A stretch of DNA of 64,000 nt from Dehalococcoidia bacterium (GCA_028285005.1 JANQQP010000037.1:186001-250000); one strand, 5' to 3'; counted from the stretch's first letter, positions 1 to 9,221 are shown. Notes: generated from the letters alone by a model not told the origin. A program made the numbers and translations.

Positions 1-188
1 TCGCCATCACGGCCATAGATGAGCGCCGTGCGCCGCAACTTGCCAGACTTCCTGCCACGAGTGGTTATGAGCAGAGTCGGCGCACCCTTCCACTTGTGAC
101 CCTCGTCGCCGTCAGATGCGACGTACTTCTTGATGTGCCTCGAAACCCACCTCGTCGGATTGTCGTGCACCGTCTCTGATTCGCTCAT
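1..188 (-). CDS. Ddn-family (F420/deazaflavin-dependent) nitroreductase, N-terminal part
   Basis: The first 62 codons of a gene that runs off the left edge. The reading frame starts at an ATG whose complement ends at 188 and stays open to base 1. The visible protein has the hallmark of the deazaflavin-dependent nitroreductase (Ddn) family: a hydrophobic strand followed by TTRGRKSGKLRRTAL and YGRDG (residues about 40-62), which in this family contact the F420 phosphate/polyglutamate region. Known members reduce quinones or nitro compounds with F420H2 at the membrane. Family assignment is fairly firm from this motif; substrate is unknown and the C-terminal two thirds are not visible. It implies that the organism makes or uses F420. 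Confidence 0.75.
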   Translation of the reverse strand, partial: MSESETVHDNPTRWVSRHIKKYVASDGDEGHKWKGAPTLLITTRGRKSGKLRRTALIYGRDG

Positions 189-253
189 GACCGAATGGCT
201 CCTGAACCCTGCCCAGAACGCGAATGCCTTGGCCGAAAAAGCAGCTCCGCTGC

Positions 254-1411
254 CTAGATCCCCTTAACGCTCCCGCCCCTGGCGTGAACCTTCTCGAGCG
301 GCGGGTGCGCAGCTATCTCGTCCTCGTTCAGTTCAAGCCCCAGCCCTGGCTCATCGCCCAGCGTCACGTAGCCGTCCTGCTGCCTCACGAATCCGTCCAA
401 GACGGAAAAATAGTGTTCCGTGTAGAACTCGGCGTGGTACTCCTGGATCTCGAAATTAACGAGAGATGCGTCCAGGTGCATCTCCGCCATCGCGCCGACC
501 GGCGAGCAGACGTTGTGCGGCGCCATTGTGATGTGTTTCGACTCGGCGATGATGGCGATCTTCTTCAGCTCCGTGATCCCGCCGGCGTTGGCGATATCCG
601 GCTGCAACACGTCCGCTGCGTGACGCTCGATGATCTCCGCGAAAGGGAATTTCGTGTAGAGGCGCTCACCCGTGGCGATCGGGATGTTCACCTTCCGCCG
701 CACTTCGAGCAGCTCCGAGACGCGCTCCTCCGAAACCGGCTCCTCATAGAACAGCGGCCTGTACTCCTCAAGCCGCTTGCCAAGCTGGATTGCATTCATC
801 ACATCGAACTTGGCGTGGGCCTCGACAAGGATGTCGACATTCGGCCCGACAGCGCGTCGCACCGCAGCCACCCTGTCCTCTGCGAGCTGAGCCTCTTCAA
901 GCGAGATCTTGTAGTAGTTGTGCTGCCCGAAGGGGTCGAACTTCATGGCGGTGTAGCCCATGTCCACCACCTTTTTCGCCTCGTCTGCGTTCTGGTCAGG
1001 CGTGCCGGGGTTTGTGTACCAGCCGTTCGCGTAAACGCGGATCTTTTTGCGGTGCGCGCCGCCCAGTAGCTGGTACACCGGCTTGCCGAGGATCCTGCCT
1101 TTGAGGTCCCACAGCGCGATGTCGATCCCCGATAGCGCTGTCGTCGCAAGCCTGCCGCCCCTTGCGTGCGGGTCGTGGTAGAGCGTCGTCCAGAGCACCT
1201 CGGAGTCGAGCGGGTCCTTGCCTTTCAGGTACTTCTCGGTCCATGCCGCGATCAGCCCCTTTACCTGCTCCTCGTCCTCCATCGGGCTGGCATCGCCGAT
1301 GCCGTACACGGCAGGGTCATCGGTGTTGATCTTCACCAGGAGCCAGTTCCGCTGTGCGTTGTGGTGCCGTGCTGAGAACTGCCTGAACTCGACGTCTGTG
1401 ATGGCTGGCAT
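254..1411 (-). CDS. Mandelate racemase/enolase-superfamily dehydratase (galactonate-dehydratase-like), copy A
   Basis: A 385-residue enzyme of the enolase superfamily. These enzymes take a proton from the carbon next to a sugar-acid carboxylate, stabilise the enolate on Mg2+, and usually lose water. The frame is open upstream to 1570, but MPAITDVEF at 1411 matches the normal family N-terminus. Visible residues: an N-terminal capping domain (1-120), KFDPFG with Lys157, metal ligands Glu197 (in VEAHAKF, with His199), Glu223/224 (FYEEP) and Glu249 (ATGER), then Asp272 (QPDIANAGG) and His299 (APHN), the usual acid/base pair. The VEAHAKF element resembles the His-bearing strand of galactonate dehydratases more than the Lys-x-Lys of mandelate racemase. 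It is transcribed away from the phosphoesterase gene. The exact acid sugar cannot be read from sequence. Confidence 0.85.
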   Translation of the reverse strand: MPAITDVEFRQFSARHHNAQRNWLLVKINTDDPAVYGIGDASPMEDEEQVKGLIAAWTEKYLKGKDPLDSEVLWTTLYHDPHARGGRLATTALSGIDIALWDLKGRILGKPVYQLLGGAHRKKIRVYANGWYTNPGTPDQNADEAKKVVDMGYTAMKFDPFGQHNYYKISLEEAQLAEDRVAAVRRAVGPNVDILVEAHAKFDVMNAIQLGKRLEEYRPLFYEEPVSEERVSELLEVRRKVNIPIATGERLYTKFPFAEIIERHAADVLQPDIANAGGITELKKIAIIAESKHITMAPHNVCSPVGAMAEMHLDASLVNFEIQEYHAEFYTEHYFSVLDGFVRQQDGYVTLGDEPGLGLELNEDEIAAHPPLEKVHARGGSVKGI

Positions 1412-1559
1412 TCGTGCTCCTGGTCCGGCAGATTGCCGGTCTGCAGATCGGTGTATTCTGGGCCCGTTCGGGCGGCAGTATACGCCGCAGTCTGGAAGCC
1501 CGAGCAACCCTCGCGAGGGGTAATTCCAGTGACACCTGACGCCATGCAAGACTCGAAAG

Positions 1560-2660
1560 GTGACGACCACTTTGCCCGCGGAACCCCAGGCAGGACCTGC
1601 TGATAAAGACGATCGACTGCTACGGCTATGGGCGATCTCGGATGCTCATGTAGGAACCGACATCCGCTTTGGCCGCAGGTCACTCGCCGAGGCCATTGAA
1701 CAATCAGAAACGGGGCCACGGCCCTTTGAGTGGGACCTTGCCGTCAACCTTGGCGACTTCTCGGGCAACCAGACGCCGCCTGATGACGAAGAGGGCGAAC
1801 TGGTCGTCGAGCAGTACGCGGCGGCGAAGAAGCACCGACGTGAGCAGTTCTATGACGTGATCGGGAATCACGACTCATCTCGAAGCGGAGAGCCTCTGCA
1901 GTGGTGGTTCAGGAAGTGGGTAGACCCGACAGGCGAGAGCACCGAATACTCCCGTGTTGACAACTCTCGCAGGCCGTACCCCGTCACAGGCACATGGGAG
2001 CGATACTCCTTCGAGGTGGGCAACATCCTTTTCCTGATGATGGCCGACCGCAACGACTTCCCGCCTCCTGTCGGCAGGGGAGAGCATGGCGGCTATCCTG
2101 CGGGAGCGATCACCGGCGAGACATTCGAATGGTGGCGAGACCAGGTCGAATCGAACCGAGACCGGATCGTCATCTCGGCCCATCACCACATGATCAAGGG
2201 AACGACCGTAGCGTCAGGCTTGAACGAAGGCTGCGACCAGGGCTACCACGGCCGCATGCCGGACGGTGGCGCGCCCGGCGCTTCATTCATCTACTTCATC
2301 GACAGTGAGCCTGACTCCGAGCGCTTCGAGAAACTCTTCAAAGAGAACGAAAAAGAGGCTGGCCTCATAGACCTGTGGCTCGGCGCACACACTCACACGC
2401 ACCCGGACGACCGTACCGGTGGCCGATCACACGTCGAGACGAAGTGGGGCGTCAACTTTGTGAACGTCTCTGCCCTGACCCGCTACCACGGCGTGCGTAA
2501 CTCCATCCCGATGAGCCGCCTGTTCACATTCACCGAGGGCTCGGATGCGCTGCGTGTCCAGTGCTACTTGCACACCTCCCAGTACGCACCGCAGGGTTTC
2601 TACGCTCCGTCTGAACGCGTGCTGAAGCTGCGGCATCCGTTCGAAGGCGCATCGACGTGA
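1560..2660 (+). CDS. Calcineurin-like metallophosphoesterase
   Basis: A 366-residue protein with the full set of metallophosphoesterase motifs in order: SDAH (Asp28, His30), GD (Asp66), GNHD (102-105), SAHHH near 215 and GAHTHTH near 275. These bind two metal ions and hydrolyse phosphomono- or diesters. No signal peptide is evident, so a cytoplasmic role is likely. The GTG at 1560 is the only good start in frame; nearby ATG codons at 1544 and 1669 are in other frames. The next gene begins inside its stop codon (GTGA), and an SDR follows, so the three form a tightly coupled operon. Substrate unknown; the P-loop kinase partner suggests a phosphate group being put on and taken off related metabolites, which is inference only. 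Confidence 0.8.
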   Translation: MTTTLPAEPQAGPADKDDRLLRLWAISDAHVGTDIRFGRRSLAEAIEQSETGPRPFEWDLAVNLGDFSGNQTPPDDEEGELVVEQYAAAKKHRREQFYDVIGNHDSSRSGEPLQWWFRKWVDPTGESTEYSRVDNSRRPYPVTGTWERYSFEVGNILFLMMADRNDFPPPVGRGEHGGYPAGAITGETFEWWRDQVESNRDRIVISAHHHMIKGTTVASGLNEGCDQGYHGRMPDGGAPGASFIYFIDSEPDSERFEKLFKENEKEAGLIDLWLGAHTHTHPDDRTGGRSHVETKWGVNFVNVSALTRYHGVRNSIPMSRLFTFTEGSDALRVQCYLHTSQYAPQGFYAPSERVLKLRHPFEGAST

Positions 2661-3190
2661 CTGGTCAACTGCAAACCCGGCCTCGCCTGGTCTTCTTTTT
2701 CGGACCTGCGGGGGCTGGCAAAAGTACCCTGGCGCGTGAATGGTGCATGCAGCGTGACCGCGCTGTGCAGATCGAACTTGATGAGGTGCGCAGCATGATC
2801 GTTTCAGGCCTTGCCGATCCGCAATCGGACTCACCGTTGGTCGGCGAGCAGTACCGGCTTGCCGCCCGAGCCTGTTGCTCGTTGGCTCGCACATTTTTGT
2901 CAGACGGATACGACGTCACAGTAGACGATTTCGAAACCCCTTCGGGCTTCGCGGCCAATTGGGAACCGTACCTGTCTGACCTGGATTGGTCGGTGCTCGT
3001 GATTCGCCCGAGTCTCGATGTGACGCTCAATCGCAACAACCTCCGGGAAAAGAGTGTGAAGAAAGAGATTATCGAGGAGCAGCATAGCGAAACCGGTCGA
3101 TGGCCTTACACGGTCCAGATCGACACCACCGGGATGACTATCGAGGAGAGCGTGCGCAAGGTCTCCGAAGTGCTGGACTCGAAGAATTGA
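2657..3190 (+). CDS. P-loop kinase-like ATPase (AAA_33 / zeta-toxin-like fold)
   Basis: A 177-residue single-domain P-loop protein. The Walker A motif GPAGAGKST sits at residues 16-24, followed by a small-kinase pattern: a candidate substrate/Mg acidic strand (ELDEVRSM) and TVDDFETP, and an Arg/Lys-rich lid region (RNNLREKSVKKE). This is the size and layout of gluconate-kinase or zeta-like small-molecule kinases rather than AAA+ machines. It starts at GTG overlapping the phosphoesterase stop by four bases and ends overlapping the TTG of the SDR gene, so translation of the three is probably coupled. The phosphoryl acceptor is not identifiable. No antitoxin-like gene lies beside it, which argues against a zeta toxin. 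Confidence 0.7.
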   Translation: MTGQLQTRPRLVFFFGPAGAGKSTLAREWCMQRDRAVQIELDEVRSMIVSGLADPQSDSPLVGEQYRLAARACCSLARTFLSDGYDVTVDDFETPSGFAANWEPYLSDLDWSVLVIRPSLDVTLNRNNLREKSVKKEIIEEQHSETGRWPYTVQIDTTGMTIEESVRKVSEVLDSKN

Positions 3191-3987
3191 CGGCCGTGCA
3201 ACGTGACATCAAAGACCTCTTCGACATGACCGGCCGCACCGCCATCATCACCGGCGGCGGAACACATCTCGGCACCGCTATGGCTCGCGCGCTAGGGCAG
3301 TTAGGTGCGTCGGTCTACATCGCCTCTCGACGGCAGGAACTTTGCGAATCGGTTGCGACTGATCTTCGGAGTGAAGGCATCGATGCCACTGGCCTGGGCT
3401 GCGATGCAACCGACGAACAACAGGTGGATTCGCTGGTCCAGCGCGTCATGGACGAGCACGGCCGGCTTGACGCCTTCATCTGCAACGCGGGCGGGTCCTT
3501 CACCACGTCCTATCCGCCGGACGGCGACCTGCAGGAGTTTCGAGACACGCTTGAGATCAACCTGACCAATACATACATATGTGCTCAGGCCGCTGGCAGG
3601 GTGATGATCCCGGCCAAACGCGGCTCTATCGTCACGCTTGGTTCGATTGGCGCCACGCTCGCCATGGACACTCGAATATACAACGAGCGCTTCAAGCGCT
3701 CCGGCCCGCCTTACCTGGCCGCAAAGGGCGGGATCCTCAACCTCACTCGAGCCCTCGCCGCCGAGTACGGAGATCATGGCATTACGGTCAATTGCATAAG
3801 CCCCGGGCAGATTCCGAGGGAGACGACCGACCCTGAGCAGGTGGAGACATTTCGCCAGATGAACGCCCTGCAGCGCACCGGCGTGCCCACCGATATTGTC
3901 GGAGCCGCTGTGCTGCTTGCCTCAGACGCCGGTAACTGGATCACCGGCCAGGAGATCGTCGTAGACGGCGGCTGGTCTATCTGGTGA
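3187..3987 (+). CDS. Short-chain dehydrogenase/reductase (SDR)
   Basis: A classical SDR of 267 residues if started at the TTG that overlaps the upstream stop (TTGA); GTG at 3196 or ATG at 3226 are possible alternatives. The open frame extends further left but only inside the previous gene. Visible motifs: the cofactor-binding TGGGTHLG (22-29), NAGG (100-103), Asn125, Ser153, and the catalytic pair Tyr176 and Lys180 (YLAAK). The C-terminal ITGQEIVVDGGWSIW is typical of the gluconate-5-dehydrogenase/2-deoxygluconate dehydrogenase branch. It probably oxidises or reduces a sugar acid or polyol with NAD(P). It is the last gene of the phosphoesterase-kinase-SDR operon and converges on ppa. Confidence 0.85.
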   Translation: MTAVQRDIKDLFDMTGRTAIITGGGTHLGTAMARALGQLGASVYIASRRQELCESVATDLRSEGIDATGLGCDATDEQQVDSLVQRVMDEHGRLDAFICNAGGSFTTSYPPDGDLQEFRDTLEINLTNTYICAQAAGRVMIPAKRGSIVTLGSIGATLAMDTRIYNERFKRSGPPYLAAKGGILNLTRALAAEYGDHGITVNCISPGQIPRETTDPEQVETFRQMNALQRTGVPTDIVGAAVLLASDAGNWITGQEIVVDGGWSIW

Positions 3988-4005
3988 GGCCCGCCCGCTG
4001 TTGCC

Positions 4006-4539
4006 TCAATCCTTGAACGTTTTGTTGTAGAGGTCCATCGCAGCCTGCACCGTTTTTCTCGCGTCCTCAGGCCCGAAGAAGTCCTGGACCAGCACCTCTT
4101 TGCTTTCGAGCGCGGTGTAGTCCTGGAAGAAGCGTCGTAGCTCGGCCAACCGGTGCGGCTGGATCTGGTCGATATCCGTGTAGCCCGAGTATTCAGGGTC
4201 GTCGAGGTGCACGCAGATGATCTTCTCATCACGCTGGCCGCCGTCGATCATCGTCATCATGCCTATCGGACGCAGCCGCAGCGCTGCCAGTGGCATCACT
4301 GGCTCCTGCATGAGAGCAAGGATGTCCAGAGGATCGTCGTCATCGCCAAGCGTCTGCGGTATGAACCCGTAGTTGGCCGGATAGACGACCGACGAATGAA
4401 GGACGCGGTCCACCTTCAAGAGGCCGGTCTCCTTGTCCAACTCGTACTTGACCTTGCCTCCCTTCGGAATCTCGACCACGCCAGTGAACTCTTCGGGAGC
4501 GAGCTTGCCGATTGGCAGGTCGTGCCAGGCATGTGTCAT
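4006..4539 (-). CDS. ppa: Inorganic pyrophosphatase, family I
   Basis: A 177-residue soluble pyrophosphatase that splits PPi to two phosphates and so drives biosynthetic reactions. The family I landmarks are all present: EIPKGGKVKYE (Glu and Lys of the active site), YPANYGFIPQT, the metal-binding signature DDDDPLDIL, and Lys/Tyr-rich C-terminal contacts. Length is normal for the bacterial hexameric type. It starts at ATG 4539. It lies between the SDR (converging) and an enolase-superfamily gene transcribed in the same direction but unlikely to be functionally linked. Confidence 0.95.
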   Translation of the reverse strand: MTHAWHDLPIGKLAPEEFTGVVEIPKGGKVKYELDKETGLLKVDRVLHSSVVYPANYGFIPQTLGDDDDPLDILALMQEPVMPLAALRLRPIGMMTMIDGGQRDEKIICVHLDDPEYSGYTDIDQIQPHRLAELRRFFQDYTALESKEVLVQDFFGPEDARKTVQAAMDLYNKTFKD

Positions 4540-4596
4540 TTAGCTGTTAGAACCTTCCTTTGTCGCCGCTGAGCATCATGCCCGGTCCGGCCTTAA

Positions 4597-5739
4597 CTAC
4601 TGGTCGATCACGCTGCCGTCGGCGTGCAGCCGCGTTACGACCTCGCGTGGAGTCTCGGGACAATTCTCAACCGCATCATCCTTAAGCTCAAGGCCAATTC
4701 CGGGCGCGTCCGAGATCACCAGGTAGCCGTTGCCGTCGTGCTGCGCGATGCCACTGACCATGTTCGACTTGGGTGGCACGTCCTCACCGATCGGGTACTC
4801 CTGTAGTGCGAAGTTCGGTGCGGTCGCAGCTATCTGTAGGCAGGCTGCGGTGCTGACCGGTGACAGTGGATTATGCGGGACAACGCCAACATGCCGAGCC
4901 TCTGCAAGCGCCGCGATCTTGCGCGCTCCCGTAATCCCGCCCACAAGGCACACATCCGGCCGCACGTACTGCACCGAGTTGCGCGACAGCGCCATCTCGA
5001 ACTCCCACGGGCTGCTGAAGCGCTCGCCCGTGGCGATCGGGATGTTGATCTTGTCGGCCACGTAAGCCATCTCGTCGAAGTTGTCGGGCGTCACCGGGTC
5101 TTCGTAGAAGAACGGGTGGTACTGCTCGATGCCGTTGCCCAGCTGCACAGCCTCGGTCGGTGTTAGTCGCCGGTGAATCTCTATGCAGAGATCGACCTCA
5201 TTGCCGACCGCCTCGCGATATCGCCGCACGGTGTCTATGGCATCGGTGATCTTGTCTGCATGCGTCTTGAAGTACGGGACAGAGCGGTCCTCGTCGAGAA
5301 ACGGGGTCAGGTGACCGACCGCGGTGAAGCCCTGCTTCTTCGCGTCAACGATACCGTCGAGAAGCTCTTCCTTTGTCTCGCCAAAGACGTGGTAGTAGAC
5401 GCGCGCTCGGTCCCGGACCTTTCCCCCGAGCAGCTGGTGCACGGGAGCATCGAAGTGCTTGCCCATGATGTCCCAGAGTGCGATGTCGATAGCGGACAGC
5501 GCGCCCATGATCGCCGCGCCACGAAAGTGCGAGAAGCGGTACATGTACTGCCAGTGGTGCTCGATTCGCAGCGGGTCCTGTCCCACCAGGTAACGTCCGT
5601 ACTTCTCTATCGCCGCGCCCGATGCTTCGAGGTAACCCCACGCGCCTGACTCACCAAGACCGTAGATTCCAGCGTCTGTCTCCACCTTTACAAGCAGGTA
5701 GCGGTCGAGAAATAGCGGCGTGACGCTGGTGATTTTCAT
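4597..5739 (-). CDS. Enolase-superfamily acid-sugar dehydratase (galactonate/mannonate-dehydratase-like), copy B
   Basis: A 380-residue second enolase-superfamily member. Metal ligands are visible at Glu187 (CIEIHRR, with His189), Glu213 (FYEDP) and Glu239 (ATGER); Asp262 (RPDVCLVGG) and His289 (PHNPLSP) complete the barrel's catalytic end. The strand that carries Lys in mandelate racemase reads VGHLTPF here, so acid-base chemistry probably relies on His189 and His289, as in galactonate dehydratase-type enzymes. The C-terminal insertion EYPIGEDVPP supports a dehydratase rather than a racemase. The precise aldonate substrate is not readable. Its promoter region (5740-5851) is shared with the divergent PIG-L gene. 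Confidence 0.85.
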   Translation of the reverse strand: MKITSVTPLFLDRYLLVKVETDAGIYGLGESGAWGYLEASGAAIEKYGRYLVGQDPLRIEHHWQYMYRFSHFRGAAIMGALSAIDIALWDIMGKHFDAPVHQLLGGKVRDRARVYYHVFGETKEELLDGIVDAKKQGFTAVGHLTPFLDEDRSVPYFKTHADKITDAIDTVRRYREAVGNEVDLCIEIHRRLTPTEAVQLGNGIEQYHPFFYEDPVTPDNFDEMAYVADKINIPIATGERFSSPWEFEMALSRNSVQYVRPDVCLVGGITGARKIAALAEARHVGVVPHNPLSPVSTAACLQIAATAPNFALQEYPIGEDVPPKSNMVSGIAQHDGNGYLVISDAPGIGLELKDDAVENCPETPREVVTRLHADGSVIDQ

Positions 5740-5851
5740 CGGTTTTCCTGTGGATGTTTGGCGTTCTAGAGTCCAGCCTGGATTGGCCGGCCGATCTTAA
5801 CCCAGTAAGGTGTCGGGCGGCCGTTTGTTTTGCACACTCCTGAGAACTCTC

Positions 5852-6658
5852 ATGACACAGAAGACACTCCTCTGCGTAGTCGCACACCCCGATGACGAAA
5901 CTTTCGGCGCTGGTGGCACGCTGATCCATGCGGCCGCCCAGGGTGTGAAGGTCGTGACCGCGTGCGCAACTCGCGGCGAGGCCGGCGAGATCATGGAAAG
6001 GTCGGACGCGACTCCTGAGACTCTTGCTGCCGTCCGAGAGGGTGAATACAGGAAGGCAGGCCAGATCATGGGTGTGAGCGAATCACTCCTGCTCGGCTAC
6101 CGCGACTCGGGAATGGCCGGGACGCCTGACAACGACGACCCGAACGCGTTCATCCAGCAGCCAGAAGAACGCGTCGTGCAGGACATAGTCGACGTGATGG
6201 AGCGGCACCGTCCCGATGTCGTGCTAACGATGGACGAAGGCGGCGGCTACGGGCATCCTGACCACATCTTCGCTTCGAAGTGCGCGCTCGCGGCCTTCGA
6301 AAAGCTGCAGGCCGGTGGAGGCTGGGCACCGAAAAAGTTCTACTACTTTGCGTTTCCTCGCAGCCGGATGAGGGATCTCTGGGAGCGGTTACAAGCAGAA
6401 GACCCTGATAGCGAGATGGCACAGATCGACGTGGAGGCGATAGGCGTGCCAGACGAACAGATCACGCTCTCAGTCGAGATTCCGCAACATGAAGAGCAGC
6501 TCCGCAAGGCATTCGCCGCACATGTTTCGCAACAGTCGCCATTAGATCGCATGCCAGACGACATCGCCGCAGTCTTTCTGCGTGAGGAGTTTTACATCCG
6601 CGTGCATCCACAGCCTGCCGTGCTCGGTGACGAGGCCAGCCTTTTCGACGGGATTTAG
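5852..6658 (+). CDS. PIG-L/LmbE-family zinc deacetylase
   Basis: A 268-residue PIG-L deacetylase, a family that removes acetyl groups from N-acetylglucosaminyl conjugates (as in mycothiol, bacillithiol and lincomycin pathways). The zinc site is clear: AHPDDE at residues 11-16 (His12, Asp15, with Asp14 as base) and GHPDH further on supplying the third ligand. The frame is open to 5810, but ATG 5852 puts the zinc motif at the usual distance from the N-terminus. The length fits the MshB/MCA-like members. Thiol-cofactor or glycan deacetylation are both possible; no other thiol biosynthesis gene lies nearby. It converges on the MFS cluster with a gap of six bases. Confidence 0.85.
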   Translation: MTQKTLLCVVAHPDDETFGAGGTLIHAAAQGVKVVTACATRGEAGEIMERSDATPETLAAVREGEYRKAGQIMGVSESLLLGYRDSGMAGTPDNDDPNAFIQQPEERVVQDIVDVMERHRPDVVLTMDEGGGYGHPDHIFASKCALAAFEKLQAGGGWAPKKFYYFAFPRSRMRDLWERLQAEDPDSEMAQIDVEAIGVPDEQITLSVEIPQHEEQLRKAFAAHVSQQSPLDRMPDDIAAVFLREEFYIRVHPQPAVLGDEASLFDGI

Positions 6659-6664
6659 CCAGCC

Positions 6665-7912
6665 CTAAGCTCGCCTCAACGCAGGCGACAACAGCAGTCC
6701 CAGCAGCATGATTGGCGTGCCGCCCAGCGCGCTTATGATCAGCGCCTGCTCGTTACCGAGCCAGGCTGCAAGCGTTCCGCCGATCAGCCAGCCCATCGGG
6801 AACATGTCCATCGAGAGGACGTAGAGCGACATCACGCGCCCGCGCATCTCCTCTGTAGCCGATGTCTGGAACATGGTCAGCGCGGCGTTCACCCAGATAA
6901 CGCCACTCAGCCCCATGAAGAACAGCAGCGTCAGCGAGAGTGGGAAGCTGCGAGAGAAGCCGAAACCGACCATGCAGGTGTCCCAGACGATTCCAGTGGC
7001 CAGCATCACCATTGAGCCCCGGTGGTATGTGCCGAAAACAGCCACTATCACTGCCGAGACAAGCAGGCCTGCTCCCAGCGCTCCGTTCATAAGTCCAAAG
7101 CCTGTGGCGCCGACGTCCAGTACATCCTCCGCGTACACCGGCATCAGTGGGAAGATGGCGACGGCGAAGAGGTTCTGCAGCATCACCAGCAGGATCAGCC
7201 ATGGCAGCGGTTGCGTCCTTCGAGCGAATCCGAGTCCTTCCTTTATCTCAGTCAGTGGCGCCCGGCCGGTCGAGCGCGCCCTCGCAGGTTCCTTGATCCT
7301 GAGCATCAGCGCCGCTCCGCCAAGGTAGCCAGCGCTGACAATGAAGAAGACGACACCGGCGCTGGAGCCAGCAATGATCAGTCCAGCAATGAGACCACCG
7401 AACATTTCGCCGCTGGTTGCGACGAATGCCACAAGACCGTTGGCTCTAGAAAGCTGCTGGCGCGGCACGAGCGTCGCAACGAGAGCGAAGAAAGATGTGC
7501 CGTATAGCGTGGCGCCGAACCCGATTCCGAAAGCGATCGCCAGGTAGTGCCAGGGCTGAGCGACATCGGTCACGGTAATGACAGCGGTGATGGCGACCAA
7601 TGCGGCCATCCACATCCCGCTCATCACTAGCAGACGCCTTCGCGGCAACCTGTCTGCCAGCACTCCGGCGAATATGGCGAATAGCAACACTGGCGCGGCC
7701 CGCACCCCGGCAGCTGCGCCGACCCAGAGCTGCGAGCTCGTCAGCTCGAAGACGACCCATGACTGCGCGGCCAGACGCATGCTGATGCCGATGTCGAACA
7801 GTCCCTGCCCAATCAGCAGGGAGCGGAACGGCGCGTTGGACCGGAGTGGCGTGGCGCGGCTGGTCACAGGCGATCTAGTGGAGTTGACGACACCGGACTG
7901 GTCGCTAGTCAT
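6665..7912 (-). CDS. MFS efflux transporter (EntS/MFS_3-like), first of three
   Basis: A 415-residue, about 12-helix major facilitator superfamily protein. The loop 2-3 signature GVLADRLPRRR and the mid-protein RMRGRVMSLY (the loop between helices 10 and 11) place it in the MFS_3/enterobactin-exporter branch, so export is more likely than uptake. The frame runs to 7975, but ATG 7912 overlaps the preceding gene's stop by eight bases and removes a non-hydrophobic, out-of-context leader. It is the last gene of the operon dehydratase-MFS-MFS-MFS. The substrate is unknown. Confidence 0.8.
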   Translation of the reverse strand: MTSDQSGVVNSTRSPVTSRATPLRSNAPFRSLLIGQGLFDIGISMRLAAQSWVVFELTSSQLWVGAAAGVRAAPVLLFAIFAGVLADRLPRRRLLVMSGMWMAALVAITAVITVTDVAQPWHYLAIAFGIGFGATLYGTSFFALVATLVPRQQLSRANGLVAFVATSGEMFGGLIAGLIIAGSSAGVVFFIVSAGYLGGAALMLRIKEPARARSTGRAPLTEIKEGLGFARRTQPLPWLILLVMLQNLFAVAIFPLMPVYAEDVLDVGATGFGLMNGALGAGLLVSAVIVAVFGTYHRGSMVMLATGIVWDTCMVGFGFSRSFPLSLTLLFFMGLSGVIWVNAALTMFQTSATEEMRGRVMSLYVLSMDMFPMGWLIGGTLAAWLGNEQALIISALGGTPIMLLGLLLSPALRRA

Positions 7913-9221
7913 CACCGAATGTCTCGACCTGGCGCTCCCGTTCACCGATGCCTCGCCAGAGCACCGGCCACACAACGATTGCTACGGCTGTCAGTGCAAG
8001 TCCCAGCAGGCCGTGGACCGTGATCATGGTCTGCACATTGAACCGCTCAGCGAGCCATCCCCCAAGCAGCAGCCCTAGCGGCAGGCCGTAAATGGCCAGT
8101 CCTCGCAGCCCCATGACACGACCCCGCAGCGTCACATGCGTCATCTGAAGCAGTCCGACCATCAGCGCAACGAATGATGCCCCGGCGAAGATGCCCCACA
8201 GGAAAAGCAGCGGCAGCACAAGACCGAACGACATGTCGAGCGCCAGAGGAAGAGTCAGCAGGTGCCAGACGATGACCGTGATGAGCAGGAGCCGCGATGG
8301 GTTCCTTATTCCGGGGTATGCGCCGGTCACGAGCGCCCCAAGCAGTGCACCGCCTGAGCCGACTGCACGCATGACGCCGACACCGGTCTCATCTGTGCCG
8401 AACAGCTCCTCGCCCATCACCGCCATGAGCTCGTTGATAAGAGGGAACGTTGTGAATTCGATAAGGAACGCGAAGAACAAGAGGCCCGCGAGGATGCTGT
8501 GCTCCCGGACGTACGCGACACCGTCAGCGATCTCTCGGAAGTAGCCAGAGCCGCTGTCGTCCCGGTCGATGTCGTCTACACGTGCTGGCCGCTTCGAAAT
8601 CAGTGCCGCGGCCGCTGTCGCAAACACATAGAGGATGACCACTCCTATATACGCGGGTCCCAGGCCGAGCGCCGACATGAGCCCTCCGCCGAGCAGCGAG
8701 CCGGTGACACGCGCCAGGTCGATCGTCGCCCTGTTGAGCCCCATAGCATTGTTGAGCTCGCCGGGCTCCACCGTGTCGGCGGACAGCGCCTGGTTGGCGA
8801 GAATCCCCAGCATCTGCACGAGGCTCGAAAGGCCAACGATCACGAAGGCATGCCACGCAACGAACACGTCGGTCAGGACCAGGACCATGAGCGTCGTTGC
8901 CAGGGCGGTGCTCATGCTCCTCGAGAAGATCTGGACCTTTCTTCGGTCGAAGCGATCAACGATGGCTCCATATAAAGGAGCGAGAAGTGTGCCGGCGAAC
9001 CTTGTGGCCCCGATCAGGCCGACCTGCAGCGGCGATTCTGTCTCACTGAAGATGAACCAGGCAAGCACGAGGATCTCCATCTCGTGCGCCCACAGGTGCA
9101 GCATCTCGGACGACCACACAAACCGGAAATCGCGCTGTCGGAGCGCGACGAACGGATTCAGACTCCTGCGCACCGCAGGGGCCTGACTGCTGCTCAACGT
9201 GCTCCGGTCTTCAGGACGCAC
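7905..9221 (-). CDS. MFS transporter, second of three
   Basis: A 438-residue MFS_3-type carrier with about 12 hydrophobic segments; the loop 2-3 motif is GAIVDRFDRRK and the late loop is TLRGRVMGLRG. It starts at GTG 9221, directly abutting the stop of the upstream MFS gene, and its own stop lies within the start region of the downstream one, so all three carriers appear translationally coupled. It diverges more from the other two than they do from each other (lacking the EERMRGRVMS string), so this is not a very recent duplication. The substrate cannot be predicted. Confidence 0.8.
   Translation of the reverse strand: MRPEDRSTLSSSQAPAVRRSLNPFVALRQRDFRFVWSSEMLHLWAHEMEILVLAWFIFSETESPLQVGLIGATRFAGTLLAPLYGAIVDRFDRRKVQIFSRSMSTALATTLMVLVLTDVFVAWHAFVIVGLSSLVQMLGILANQALSADTVEPGELNNAMGLNRATIDLARVTGSLLGGGLMSALGLGPAYIGVVILYVFATAAAALISKRPARVDDIDRDDSGSGYFREIADGVAYVREHSILAGLLFFAFLIEFTTFPLINELMAVMGEELFGTDETGVGVMRAVGSGGALLGALVTGAYPGIRNPSRLLLITVIVWHLLTLPLALDMSFGLVLPLLFLWGIFAGASFVALMVGLLQMTHVTLRGRVMGLRGLAIYGLPLGLLLGGWLAERFNVQTMITVHGLLGLALTAVAIVVWPVLWRGIGERERQVETFGDD

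Noticed and set aside
224..1069. 281-codon plus-strand open frame
   Set aside because: It is the antisense shadow of the enolase-superfamily gene A, whose catalytic motifs are all on the minus strand.
1424..1440. Short palindrome CCGGCA-GAT-TGCCGG just upstream of dehydratase A
   Set aside because: Six-base arms in a G+C-rich region are expected by chance; no second copy was noticed near the other dehydratases.
2657..3190. Zeta-type toxin of a toxin-antitoxin pair
   Set aside because: No small antitoxin gene is adjacent; it is embedded in an operon with a phosphoesterase and an SDR, so a metabolic kinase is likelier.
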